This document shows positions 1 through 7,340 of a stretch of 64,000 bases of DNA, in pieces. The stretch lies in assembly GCF_003710085.1 (NCBI RefSeq), contig NZ_CP033324.1, positions 2,593,501 through 2,657,500 of the forward strand, read 5' to 3'. The translations under genes were made by a program, and so were the position numbers. Positions within the stretch are counted from its first letter, which is position 1. Every line of letters begins with the position of its first letter. This DNA is from Nocardioides pantholopis (GTDB lineage: Bacteria; Actinomycetota; Actinomycetes; Propionibacteriales; Nocardioidaceae). Under the pieces are notes generated by a model. That model did not search any database and was not told the origin of the DNA. It saw only the letters and a program-made list of their open reading frames with translations.

Positions 1-104
1 ACGACGGCTGGACGGTCGTCACCCGCGACCGGCGTCCCAGCGCCCAGTTCGAGCACATGCTGGTCGTCACCCCCACCGGCGCCGAGGTGCTCACCGAGGC
101 GTGA
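1..104 (+). CDS. map: Type I methionine aminopeptidase, C-terminal fragment (cut by window edge)
   Basis: Reading codons from position 3 gives 33 residues ending in TGA at 102-104. The piece contains [17 protein letters not shown] followed by an [14 protein letters not shown] tail. This is the conserved end of type I methionine aminopeptidases, where the Glu in QFEH is a metal ligand of the active site. The enzyme removes the initiator Met from new proteins in the cytoplasm. Only the tail is visible, so start, length and other ligands cannot be checked. The identification rests on recall of the family's C-terminal signature. Confidence 0.8.
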   Translation, partial: DGWTVVTRDRRPSAQFEHMLVVTPTGAEVLTEA

Positions 105-123
105 GCCGGCCGTCCTGACCCCA

Positions 124-215
124 GCGGTGAGCCTGCCACCGTTTCGAACGCCGTCCGGCCCCTGGCGGTGAGCCTGCCACCGTTTCCACGACGAGAACGG
201 TGGCAGGCTCACCGC
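124..215. repeat. Repeated 20-nt palindromic unit forming a strong hairpin
   Basis: The 21-base unit gcggtgagcctgccaccgttt occurs at 124-144 and again at 165-185; its exact 20-base reverse complement sits at 196-215. The second copy and the inverted copy form a perfect 20-bp stem with an 11-nt loop. The 124-144 copy could pair with the same inverted arm instead, giving two mutually exclusive hairpins. It lies after the map stop codon and before the next gene, so a transcription terminator is the simplest role. The duplicated arm is unusual. Confidence 0.85.
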
Positions 216-311
216 TGCCACGAGCGGGTCAGACCAGAACGCCAGAGCCAGACCCCGGCGTGTCCCCCGGCGCCAGGTGTCGCCGCATCGACTTGTGGGC
301 AGGACGAGGCC

Positions 312-2249
312 ATGCGCCTCGAGCCCCGACATCATCTGGCCGGCCTCGCCGTACTCCTGATCGCCGTGACCTCCGGGACGGTCGGCGCGGCCGCCGCCCC
401 GGCACCCGGCCCGGCCGCAGCCGCTGCGGTCGCCGAGGACGACGGGTACGGCCGGATGATGCTGCTCCTGGACGCCTCGGGCTCCATGGCCGAGCCGGCC
501 GGCGGCGGCCAGACCAAGATCGCGGCGGCCCGCAGGGCGCTCACGACGGTGGTCGAGGGCCTCCCGGACGAGGCCCAGGTGGGGCTCCGGGTCTTCGGCG
601 CGAAGGTGTTCTCGCGCACCGACCCGGGCTCGTGCACCGACAGCCAGGTCGTGGTCGAGCCCGGCACCGGCAACCGCGACGCCCTGCGCGCCGCGGTCGG
701 CGCCTACGAGCCGTACGGCGAGACCCCGATCCCGCACGCGCTCACCGAGGCCGCCAAGGATCTCGGCGACGAGGGCGCCCGGTCGATCGTGCTGGTCTCC
801 GACGGCGAGTCGACCTGCGACCCGGACCCGTGCCGGGTGGCCGCAGAGCTGCAGAAGACCGGCATCGACCTGCGCATCGACGTGGTCGGGCTGTCGGTCT
901 CCGGCAAGGCCCGCCAGCAGCTGCAGTGCATCGCCGAGCAGGGCAACGGCACCTACTACGACGCCGACAGCGCCGCGGACATCGAGAGCCGCCTGACCCG
1001 CGTCGCGGCTCGCGCGGTGCAGCCCTTCACGCTGACCGGCGAGCCGATCGTCGGCGGTCCCGAGAGCTCGCCGACCCCGATCGCGGTCGGCGAGTACGTC
1101 GACTCCCTCGGAGCGTCGGGTGACTCGAAGAGCTACGTGTTCACCCGCGAGACGGCCGGGACCACCCTGCGCGTCGCGGCGCTCTCCCAGGGCGAGACGG
1201 GGTTCCTCGACGGGGTGATCGCCGAGGTCACCGGGCCCGCCGGGCGCTGCGACTACGCCAGCGCCAACCGGACCGCCATCGACGTGCGTGAGGTGATGGG
1301 CGTCCAGCTGACCGCCGGAGCGGACCTCGGCTCGTCGAACGTCGAGGGCTGCCACGAGCCCGGCGAGTACGTCCTGACCGTCTCCCGGGCGCGCGGCGGG
1401 ACCGAGGAGGTGCCGTTCGGCCTGGTCGTGACCGAGGAGCCCCCGGTCGAGGAGGTCGGCTTCAGCGACCCGGCGCTCGCCAACCTGTCGGTCGCCGCCC
1501 CTCACGTGAGCGGGCCGGTCCAGAAGGTCGAGGGCGCAGCGTCGTTCGACGCTGCCCCCGAGATCGAGACGGGCAGCTGGTCGAGCACCGTCGTGCCCGG
1601 CGAGGTGCTGTTCTACAAGGTTCCGCTCGACTTCGGGCAGGCGGCGCAGGTCAGCGTGGAGTTCCCGGAGGCCGGCGGCGAGCTCGCCGAGCAGTTCGGC
1701 CGGTTCCCGCCGAGCGCCAACCTGACGCTGTTCAACCCGCTGCAGGCGCAGCTGGGTTACGTCGACGGCTCCGAGTGGCTGGGCTCCGCCGACGGCACGA
1801 CCCTGCAGACGGCGATCCCGGCAGTCAGCCGCGCGCCGTCGGAGATCCGCAGCGCGAAGTTCAACGGTGGCGCGGACGTGACCGCGGCGGGCGACTACTA
1901 CGTCAGCGTGAGCGTGCAGAAGCAGGACCACACCCTCGAGATCCCGTTCACCCTCAACGTGGAGGTCATCGGCGAGCCCGCCGCGGGCCCGACGTACGCC
2001 GACGGGGCGACCTGGAGCATCACGGACGGTGCTGGCGAGGCCGACGGCGAGGGCACCGCGACCGGCGACTCGGCGAGCCCGTCCGACAATGAGTCGGACG
2101 ACGCGGACGCGGACGGCGGCGCCGAAGCCGCGGCCGGCGGCAGCGACGAGGGCGGGCCCGGGGCTGCCGTGGCGATCGGTGTCGGGGTCCTGGTGCTGGC
2201 CGCGCTGGCGGGGGCCGCCATCCTGTGGCACCGCCGCGCGGCGAGCTGA
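312..2249 (+). CDS. Secreted, membrane-anchored von Willebrand factor A domain protein
   Basis: A 645-residue protein starting at ATG 312, about six bases after a GGACGAGG ribosome binding site. The frame stays open back to 168, but that stretch is the hairpin repeat, so I reject the longer start. An N-terminal hydrophobic signal segment (residues about 8-33) is followed by a VWA domain. Its MIDAS motif DASGSM lies near residue 53, with VSDGEST further on. A long beta-rich region follows, then an acidic Gly/Ser/Ala linker, a single transmembrane helix and the short basic tail WHRRAAS. VWA domains usually bind metal and protein partners; here the domain faces outside the cell. Several Cys pairs suggest disulfides. 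The specific ligand is unknown. Confidence 0.85.
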   Translation: MRLEPRHHLAGLAVLLIAVTSGTVGAAAAPAPGPAAAAAVAEDDGYGRMMLLLDASGSMAEPAGGGQTKIAAARRALTTVVEGLPDEAQVGLRVFGAKVFSRTDPGSCTDSQVVVEPGTGNRDALRAAVGAYEPYGETPIPHALTEAAKDLGDEGARSIVLVSDGESTCDPDPCRVAAELQKTGIDLRIDVVGLSVSGKARQQLQCIAEQGNGTYYDADSAADIESRLTRVAARAVQPFTLTGEPIVGGPESSPTPIAVGEYVDSLGASGDSKSYVFTRETAGTTLRVAALSQGETGFLDGVIAEVTGPAGRCDYASANRTAIDVREVMGVQLTAGADLGSSNVEGCHEPGEYVLTVSRARGGTEEVPFGLVVTEEPPVEEVGFSDPALANLSVAAPHVSGPVQKVEGAASFDAAPEIETGSWSSTVVPGEVLFYKVPLDFGQAAQVSVEFPEAGGELAEQFGRFPPSANLTLFNPLQAQLGYVDGSEWLGSADGTTLQTAIPAVSRAPSEIRSAKFNGGADVTAAGDYYVSVSVQKQDHTLEIPFTLNVEVIGEPAAGPTYADGATWSITDGAGEADGEGTATGDSASPSDNESDDADADGGAEAAAGGSDEGGPGAAVAIGVGVLVLAALAGAAILWHRRAAS

Positions 2250-2261
2250 CCGGCGCCGCCG

Positions 2262-2702
2262 TCAGGCGAGGTCGTCGAAGGAGCGCTCGCCGGTCTCGGC
2301 CAGCCGCCGCTCGACCCGGAGCACGGCGACCTCGTGCTCGGGATCGCCGGTCATCGCGGCGGCCAGGCGCAGGTGCGGCAGCGCCGCGGCGTACTCCGAC
2401 TGGCGCTCCAGCGCCCGGCCCAGCGCGTGGTGCACCCAGTCGTCGTCCGGCCGCTCCTCGGCGAGGGCACGCAGCTCCGCCTCGGCCCGCCCGAGCTGGG
2501 CGCGGATCAGGTAGGCCCAGGCACGCAGCGAGCGCAGCCCGCTGTTGCCGGGCTCCTCGGCCAGCGCCGGCTCGATGACTTCCAACGCCTCCACGGGCGC
2601 GCGGCGCGCGAGCAGGTCGTGGGCGGTGCGGTACGCCGCCTCGTGGCCCCGCTGGCCGGGGAACACGATCGGCGGGGCCTTCAGCTCCTCGAACTCGTCC
2701 AT
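2262..2702 (-). CDS. Small tetratricopeptide-repeat protein
   Basis: A 146-residue soluble protein read from ATG at 2702; an in-frame TTG nine bases upstream is a weaker alternative. From about residue 15 it is built of helical pairs with TPR spacing, for example EALEVIEPALAEEPGN, AEAELRALAEERPDD and AAALPHLRLAAAMTGDPE. Such repeats mediate protein-protein contacts. No catalytic motif is seen. It converges with the VWA gene with only 12 bases between the stop codons and no evident terminator hairpin. Exact function is unknown. Confidence 0.7.
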   Translation of the reverse strand: MDEFEELKAPPIVFPGQRGHEAAYRTAHDLLARRAPVEALEVIEPALAEEPGNSGLRSLRAWAYLIRAQLGRAEAELRALAEERPDDDWVHHALGRALERQSEYAAALPHLRLAAAMTGDPEHEVAVLRVERRLAETGERSFDDLA

Positions 2703-2745
2703 GGCGCCCAACCTAGCCGGGGCCGCGGTGTGTCATCCTTGCCCT

Positions 2746-3151
2746 GCGGATGGGCTGGCCGGGCGACCGCGTCGCACCCTTCGGGGTACGCCGAGGAAGG
2801 TCCGGGCTCCACAGGGCAGGGTGGTGGGTAACACCCACCCGGGGTGACCCGCGGGACAGTGCCACAGAAAACAAACCGCCTCCCGGCTTGCCGGGCGGTA
2901 AGGGTGAAACGGTGGGGCAAGAGCCCACCAGCGATCCGGGTGACCGGATCGGCTAGGCAAACCCCACCCGGAGCAAGGTCAAGAAGTCGCGGTTCCGGCC
3001 GCGACGCGCGCACGTTCGAGGGCGGCCCGCCCGAGTGCGCGGGTAGACCGCTGGAGGCTGCCGGCAACGGCAGCCGTAGATGGATGGTCGCCCCCCGGAC
3101 GCCCGCAAGGGCCCCGGGGACAGAACCCGGCCTACAGGCCAGCCCGTCCGC
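2746..3151 (+). ncRNA. rnpB: RNase P RNA, bacterial type A
   Basis: A 406-nt RNA gene. The ends gcggatgggctggcc (2746-2760) and ggccagcccgtccgc (3137-3151) are exact complements and form helix P1. Inside are universally conserved RNase P blocks: gaggaaggtccgggctcc (CR-I region), acagaaaacaaaccgcc, the ggtaagggtgaaacggtg / gtggggcaagagcccacc region, and a late ACAGAA near 3120. The length is typical for actinobacteria. This RNA is the catalytic subunit that removes 5' leaders from tRNA precursors. Several open frames cross this stretch but none is coding. Confidence 0.95.
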
Positions 3152-3309
3152 ACTTCACCCCTCTGACCTGCCAAGGCGCATGCCGTCGTTGGCTGAGCAG
3201 GCGCGGTGATACCGGGATGCGTGGCCGTCGGTTGTCGCTGGATCGGCGTCCGTCGTGGTCCAGCTGCTGCTCGCCGGCTACTTCGAACGCCGTGGTGCGA
3301 GCTTCGCAG

Positions 3310-3603
3310 TCAGCGTGGCGCTCGGCGTCCACGCCGTGTCGGACCTGCCCGCCAATGACCGGCGTGGCGGCTCCACGCACCTCGGAGCCAGTGCCTACGC
3401 TCGCGGTCAGCGCCTCCCACCGGGGTGGGTGCCTCAGTGTCTGCGCCCGCAGCCACAACGTCCTCATAGCGGGCGTGGAGCCGGTCGCGCACCTCCTCAG
3501 CGCTCAACTGGGATCGGGTACGCGAGTCGCGAGCGACGGCCGCACCGGTGGCGGCGACGCCGACCAACCCAGCCAACCCGACCAGTTTCCAGATCTTCGA
3601 CAC
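3310..3603 (-). CDS. Small membrane-anchored protein of unknown function
   Basis: A 97-residue protein starting with GTG at 3603, nine bases after a perfect GGAGGT on the minus strand. It begins SKIWKLVGLAGLVGVAATG, a single N-terminal transmembrane helix. A charged helical part with SAEEVRDRLHARYED follows. Short proteins of this plan, with a helix and a basic/acidic amphipathic tail, recur in Nocardioides-like genomes as far as I recall, without known function. The last 40 residues are Arg/His-rich and may be read-through past an ancestral stop. It is divergent from, and interleaved with, the start of the next gene. Confidence 0.55.
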   Translation of the reverse strand: MSKIWKLVGLAGLVGVAATGAAVARDSRTRSQLSAEEVRDRLHARYEDVVAAGADTEAPTPVGGADRERRHWLRGAWSRHAGHWRAGPTRRGRRAPR

Positions 3604-3621
3604 GGCAGGAGCACCTCCATC

Positions 3622-4284
3622 TTGGCCAGCACAGGCAACCACAGCCTTGCCCTGGACGAGGCACTGGACACCACTCGGACCGGAGACCTGTGGTTGTTCC
3701 GCGGCACGTCCCCGGCTGACCAGACCATCCGGGCGCTCACCAACGCCCCTGTCAACCACGTGGGGATGACGATTGTTCTCGACGACCTGCCGCCGCTCAT
3801 GTGGCATGCCGAGCTCGGACAGGGACTCGTGGACGTGTGGACAGGGACCCACCACCGCGGGGCGCAGCTGCACGACGCCAGCCAGGCAGTGCTGCAGTGG
3901 ACGGGCCGGTACCAACAGCACGCGTGGCTGCGACAGCTCCACTCCCCCGTCACCCGTGCGCAGGAGGACGCCGCCCTGCGGACCGTTGCCCAGATGGCGG
4001 GCACCCCGTTCCCGGCCACGGCGTCGCTGGCTGCCCGGTGGCTGCGCGGCCGATTGCGGCGACCTGCCGGCATCGAGGAGACCTACTGCGCCGAGGTCGT
4101 GGCAGCGACCTACACCGCGATGGGTCTGCTGGACGGCAGCCGGCCGTCGAACTACTACGACCCGGGCAAGTTCTGGTCCGGCGACCACCTCGACCTGTGC
4201 GATGACGCCCGGCTCGGCGACGAGATCACCATCGAGCTGCCGCGTGCCGGGTCTGATGGAGGCGCTCATTCCACCGAAGGATGA
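3622..4284 (+). CDS. YiiX-like permuted papain-fold (NlpC/P60 superfamily) enzyme
   Basis: A protein of about 220 residues. The order of motifs is that of permuted papain-like YiiX/YebB proteins: GDLWLFRG near the start, then NHVGMTIV carrying the putative catalytic His, and YCAEVVA carrying the putative nucleophile Cys near residue 157. Members hydrolyse amide or thioester bonds in lipids or peptides; the substrate here is unknown. The start is uncertain: TTG 3622 has AGGAG ten bases upstream and avoids the antisense gene, while the frame stays open to 3217. No signal peptide is seen from the TTG start. The stop overlaps a following ATG. Confidence 0.6.
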   Translation: MASTGNHSLALDEALDTTRTGDLWLFRGTSPADQTIRALTNAPVNHVGMTIVLDDLPPLMWHAELGQGLVDVWTGTHHRGAQLHDASQAVLQWTGRYQQHAWLRQLHSPVTRAQEDAALRTVAQMAGTPFPATASLAARWLRGRLRRPAGIEETYCAEVVAATYTAMGLLDGSRPSNYYDPGKFWSGDHLDLCDDARLGDEITIELPRAGSDGGAHSTEG

Positions 4285-4289
4285 GAGTC

Positions 4290-4322
4290 ATGGCAGCACC
4301 CAGGAAGTACGCCGACGAGTTC
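4290..4322 (+). mobile_element. Possible scrap of an IS3-family OrfA start
   Basis: The reading from ATG 4290 gives MAAPRKYADEF, close to the usual beginning of IS3-family OrfA transposases (MAAPRKY.DEL). After these eleven codons the similarity ends and the frame becomes Pro/Arg-rich. No inverted repeats or further transposase motifs are visible. If genuine, it is an 11-codon relic left after deletion or recombination. The match is short and rests on memory of the family, so chance remains possible. Confidence 0.3.
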
Positions 4323-4516
4323 AGCAACGGGAAGACCCCGCACCCGAGGGCCGGGGTGCCACGGCCCGGGCGACCCATCGTCCGTCGTACGCCTTGGTCG
4401 CCACCCGCGGAGCGTAGTGCAGATGTCCTCCAGGGCCGGGGACTCTGCGCCCCGCCCGGTGCCCACTTCCGGCCTGTCCGCCGATGAATCCCCCGGCACC
4501 TCGGGGTCTCACCGAC

Positions 4517-5347
4517 ATGGCGACGTTCGCACTCGTGCACGGCTCGGGCGATGGCGGCTGGGCCTGGCACCTCGTCCAGCAGGCGCTCAGGGAGCGCGGC
4601 CATGACGCGGTCGCGCCGGACCTGCCGACGGACCGCGAGGACGCGACCTGGGAGGACTGCGCCGAGGCCATCGTGCGCGCGGTCGGAAGCGGCCGCGACG
4701 TGGTGCTGGTGGGGCACTCCTCAGGCGGTTTCGTCCTGCCACTCGCGGCCGAGCGGGTGGCCCCGGTGCTGCAGGTCTTCGTGGCGGCGATGGTGCCCGA
4801 GCCTGGCGAGACCCCGGCGGACTGGTTCGAGAACGTCGGGTGGTCCGCAGCGGTGGAGGAAGCGGCCGGGCGCGACGACGGCCTCACCGGCAGTCCCGAT
4901 CCGATGGTCGCCTTCTACCACGACGTCCCCGTCGACCTCGCGACCCAGGCGATGGCGCGGGAGCGACCCACCAGCGAGAGGCTCGGGAGCACCCCCAGTC
5001 CCCCAGCGGCGCGGCCGACCGGCGAGGTGCGGTACCTGGTGACGAGCCACGACCGCTTCATCCCTCCCGAGGTCCAGCGGCGAGTCGCCGCCGAGCGTCT
5101 CGGCCTCGTGGCGCCCGACGAGATCGCCAGCGGGCACTGCGTCAACCTGAGCCGTCCCGACGACGTGGCCGGATACCTCGTCCGGCTGGCCGAGGAGACC
5201 TCACCGCCTGCCACCCCCCGGAGCACCGGCCCGAGTCAGACCAGGCTGGCGAGAAGCTCCCGCACCCGCCGATCGATCTCGTCACGGATCTCGCGGACGG
5301 CGTCCGGCCCCTGGCCCGAGGGGTCGGGCAGTGCCCAGTCCTCGTAG
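4517..5347 (+). CDS. Alpha/beta-fold hydrolase
   Basis: A protein of about 276 residues from ATG 4517; an upstream in-frame ATG at 4484 would add eleven Pro-rich residues. It opens FALVHGSGDGGWAWH, the HG-x oxyanion loop. The nucleophile elbow VGHSSGG follows near residue 71, and a late SGHCVNLSRPDDV supplies the catalytic His; SHDRF may provide the acid. This layout matches the short MhpC/EstC or plant methylesterase-like group. The last 35 or so codons run into the opposite-strand arsC gene and look non-conserved, so the functional protein probably ends near residue 240 and the 3' end may have been reshaped by the neighbouring arsenic locus. Substrate unknown. Confidence 0.75.
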   Translation: MATFALVHGSGDGGWAWHLVQQALRERGHDAVAPDLPTDREDATWEDCAEAIVRAVGSGRDVVLVGHSSGGFVLPLAAERVAPVLQVFVAAMVPEPGETPADWFENVGWSAAVEEAAGRDDGLTGSPDPMVAFYHDVPVDLATQAMARERPTSERLGSTPSPPAARPTGEVRYLVTSHDRFIPPEVQRRVAAERLGLVAPDEIASGHCVNLSRPDDVAGYLVRLAEETSPPATPRSTGPSQTRLARSSRTRRSISSRISRTASGPWPEGSGSAQSS

Positions 5348-5634
5348 CGCTTCCCGGGAAAGATGGGGCAGGCATCGCCGCAGCCCATGGTGACGACGAC
5401 GTCCGAGGCCGCCACGTCCTCGGTCAGGAGCTTCCTGGGGAGCTCTCGGGAGATGTCGATGCCGAGCTCGGCCATCACCGCGACGACCGCCCGGTTGACC
5501 GAGTCGGCGGGTTCGGAGCCGGCCGAGCGGACGCGGACCCGACCCGCGGCGTGATGGTCCAGGAGCGCGGCGGCCATCTGGGAGCGGCCCTGGTTGTGGA
5601 CGCAGACGAAGAGGACCTCGGGGGTGCCGGTCAT
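5236..5634 (-). CDS. arsC: Arsenate reductase, low-molecular-weight phosphatase type (probably mycothiol-dependent)
   Basis: A 132-residue cytoplasmic enzyme reducing arsenate to arsenite. The P-loop CVHNQGR has the nucleophile Cys11 and Arg17, followed by MAAALLDHH. A second cluster MGCGDACP (Cys85, Cys89) and KRYEDWALPDP, carrying the catalytic Asp, complete the fold. These blocks resemble the ArsC enzymes of Corynebacterium, which use mycothiol and mycoredoxin; the thiol partner is inferred from the host lineage. ATG 5634 overlaps the acr3 stop by four bases (ATGA), so it is the last gene of a translationally coupled arsR-acr3-arsC operon. Confidence 0.92.
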   Translation of the reverse strand: MTGTPEVLFVCVHNQGRSQMAAALLDHHAAGRVRVRSAGSEPADSVNRAVVAVMAELGIDISRELPRKLLTEDVAASDVVVTMGCGDACPIFPGKRYEDWALPDPSGQGPDAVREIRDEIDRRVRELLASLV

Positions 5635-6761
5635 CGGGAGGCCCCGGCGTGCGAGGGCGAGGCCGACGGATAGAAGCGGCGCCGGGCCCAGAGCGCGACG
5701 TACACCAGGCCGACCAGGACCGGGACCTCGATGAGGGGGCCCACGACTCCGGCGAGCGCCTCGCCGGAGGTGACCCCGAAGACGCCGATCGCGACCGCGA
5801 TCGCGAGCTCGAAGTTGTTGCCGGCGGCGGTGAAGGCGAGCGCGGTCGTCCGCCGGTACGTCATCCGCAGCCGGTAGCCGAGGAGGAACGACCCGCCCCA
5901 CATGATCGCGAAGTAGGCGAGCAGTGGCAGGGCGATCCGGGCGACGTCGAGTGGCTTGCTGGTGATCGTGTCGCCCTGGAGCGCGAACAGGATGACGATC
6001 GTGAACAGCAGCCCGTACAGCGCCGTCGGGCCGATCCGCGGCAGGAAGCGGGACTCGTACCACTCCCGACCCCGCGCCCGCTCCCCGAGCGTGCGGGTGA
6101 GGAAGCCCGCGAGCAGCGGGATGCCCAGGAAGACCAGGACGCTCGCGGCGATGCTCCACACCGAGACCTCGAGCCCGGTCTGGTCGAGGCCGAGCCAGCC
6201 GGGGAGCAGCTCGAGGTAGAAGTAGCCGAGCCCCGCGAACGCGACGATCTGGAAGACCGCGTTGAGCGCGACCAGGATCGCGGCCGCCTCGCCGTCCCCG
6301 CAGGCGAGGTCGTTCCAGATCAGCACCATCGCGATGCAGCGGGCGAGCCCGACGATGATCAGCCCGGTGCGGTACTCGGGCAGGTCCGGCAGCAGCAGCC
6401 AGGCCAGCGCGAACATCAGCGCCGGGCCGAGGATCCAGTTCAGGACGATCGAGGAGACCAAGAGCCTGCGGTCGCCGGTGACGTGGCCGAGCTCGTCGTA
6501 GCGGACCTTGGCCAGGACCGGGTACATCATCACCAGCAGCCCGATCGCGATCGGCAGCGAGACGGACCCGACCTCGACCTTCGACAGCGCGTCGTCGAGC
6601 CCCTCGACGGTCCGGCCGAGCACCAGGCCGGCCACCATCGCCGCGAGGATCCAGACCGGGAGGAACCGGTCCAGCACCGAGAGCCGCTGGAGTACGGCGG
6701 CGTCCTCCCCCGCCACTGCCGACTCAGGGGTGCCAGCGCGCTCCTGGGAGAGGTCGCTCAT
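5631..6761 (-). CDS. acr3: Arsenite efflux transporter, ACR3 family
   Basis: A 376-residue integral membrane protein with about ten transmembrane segments, exporting arsenite using the membrane potential. Family marks include IAIGLLVMMYPVLAKVRY, the GLARCIAMVLIWN segment with the essential Cys of ACR3 transporters, and AFTAAGNNFELAIAVA. The start at ATG 6761 overlaps the arsR stop by four bases. The sequence stays in frame upstream of that ATG but becomes Arg-rich shadow of arsR. It lies between its regulator and the reductase, the standard order. Confidence 0.95.
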   Translation of the reverse strand: MSDLSQERAGTPESAVAGEDAAVLQRLSVLDRFLPVWILAAMVAGLVLGRTVEGLDDALSKVEVGSVSLPIAIGLLVMMYPVLAKVRYDELGHVTGDRRLLVSSIVLNWILGPALMFALAWLLLPDLPEYRTGLIIVGLARCIAMVLIWNDLACGDGEAAAILVALNAVFQIVAFAGLGYFYLELLPGWLGLDQTGLEVSVWSIAASVLVFLGIPLLAGFLTRTLGERARGREWYESRFLPRIGPTALYGLLFTIVILFALQGDTITSKPLDVARIALPLLAYFAIMWGGSFLLGYRLRMTYRRTTALAFTAAGNNFELAIAVAIGVFGVTSGEALAGVVGPLIEVPVLVGLVYVALWARRRFYPSASPSHAGASR

Positions 6762-7222
6762 GCTCCGGCGCCCACGGGCTGCGCGCTCGGGGGCAGCGCG
6801 AGGCCGGCGGTCGTGAACCCGGCGGTCGTGAACCCGGCGGTCGTGAACAGCGTGGCCATCGCCTGCATCGCCGCCGGCCGGGCCTGGTAGTAGACCCAGA
6901 TGCCGCGCTTCTCCCGGTCCAGCAGCCCGGCCTCGTGCAGGACCTTGAGGTGGTGGCTGATCGTCGGCTGGGACAGGTCGAACGCAGGCAGCAGATCGCA
7001 CACGCACGCCTCGGCGTCCTCGTGCGAGAGCACCATCGACATCAGCCGCAGCCGCACCGGGTCGGCGAGCGCCTTGAGCAGCGGCGCCACCTGGGCTGCC
7101 TGCTCGGCCGTCATCGGCTCGCGCGACAGCGGCGTACAGCACGCCAGCGCGCTCTCGGAAACGGCTTCGGAAACGGCCTCGGGAGCGTCGGACGAACCAC
7201 GAACGGTTCCAGACATCGACAT
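6758..7222 (-). CDS. arsR: ArsR/SmtB-family arsenite-sensing repressor
   Basis: A 154-residue winged-helix repressor. The DNA recognition helix is in SQPTISHHLKVLHEAGL. Metal-site cysteines are C73 and C75 in EACVCDLL, plus an early Cys pair (C28-C29 in ALACCTPL). Actinobacterial ArsR proteins bind As(III) through an N-terminal Cys pair and one helix Cys, so this looks like that atypical site. The C-terminus carries three perfect copies of FTTAG, coded by a 15-bp tandem repeat. No ribosome binding site precedes ATG 7222, so a leaderless message is possible. The stop overlaps the acr3 start. Confidence 0.92.
   Translation of the reverse strand: MSMSGTVRGSSDAPEAVSEAVSESALACCTPLSREPMTAEQAAQVAPLLKALADPVRLRLMSMVLSHEDAEACVCDLLPAFDLSQPTISHHLKVLHEAGLLDREKRGIWVYYQARPAAMQAMATLFTTAGFTTAGFTTAGLALPPSAQPVGAGA
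6804..6848 (-). repeat. Three perfect 15-bp tandem repeats inside arsR
   Basis: The unit ccggcggtcgtgaac occurs at 6804-6818, 6819-6833 and 6834-6848 without a mismatch. It keeps the reading frame and adds the pentapeptide FTTAG three times near the end of ArsR. Copy number could change by slippage without a frameshift. Confidence 0.9.
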
Positions 7223-7230
7223 GCGTCAAT
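7214..7230. promoter_or_regulatory. Candidate ArsR operator over the arsR start codon
   Basis: catcgacatgcgtcaat is an imperfect dyad related to the cleaner copy at 7266-7283; both share ATCGAC and the reverse half GTC-AT. It covers the arsR start codon, fitting autorepression. The assignment is by similarity between the two sites and position only. Confidence 0.4.
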
Positions 7231-7265
7231 AGTGACACACGTCGATCTCTTGGTTATGGTCAGCA

Positions 7266-7283
7266 CATCGACGACTGTCGATG
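7266..7283. promoter_or_regulatory. Candidate ArsR operator in the divergent ars promoter region
   Basis: catcgacgactgtcgatg is a perfect inverted repeat with 7-bp arms (7266-7272 and 7277-7283) around a 4-bp centre. It lies between the divergent arsR and flavoprotein genes, where an ArsR dimer would block both promoters. Confidence 0.55.
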
Positions 7284-7340
7284 AGTAGGGCTCGCTCCTC
7301 GATGTCCGCGAGCCCCGTCCTGCGTTCGAAAGAGGCCACC

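Noticed and set aside
2681..3209. Several short open frames over the RNase P RNA
   Set aside because: The stretch is rnpB by its conserved blocks and P1 pairing; none of the frames has a family.
5649..6890. Plus-strand Glu/Arg/Asp/Gln-rich frame over acr3
   Set aside because: Strongly charged antisense of a membrane protein gene; no ribosome binding site or homology.
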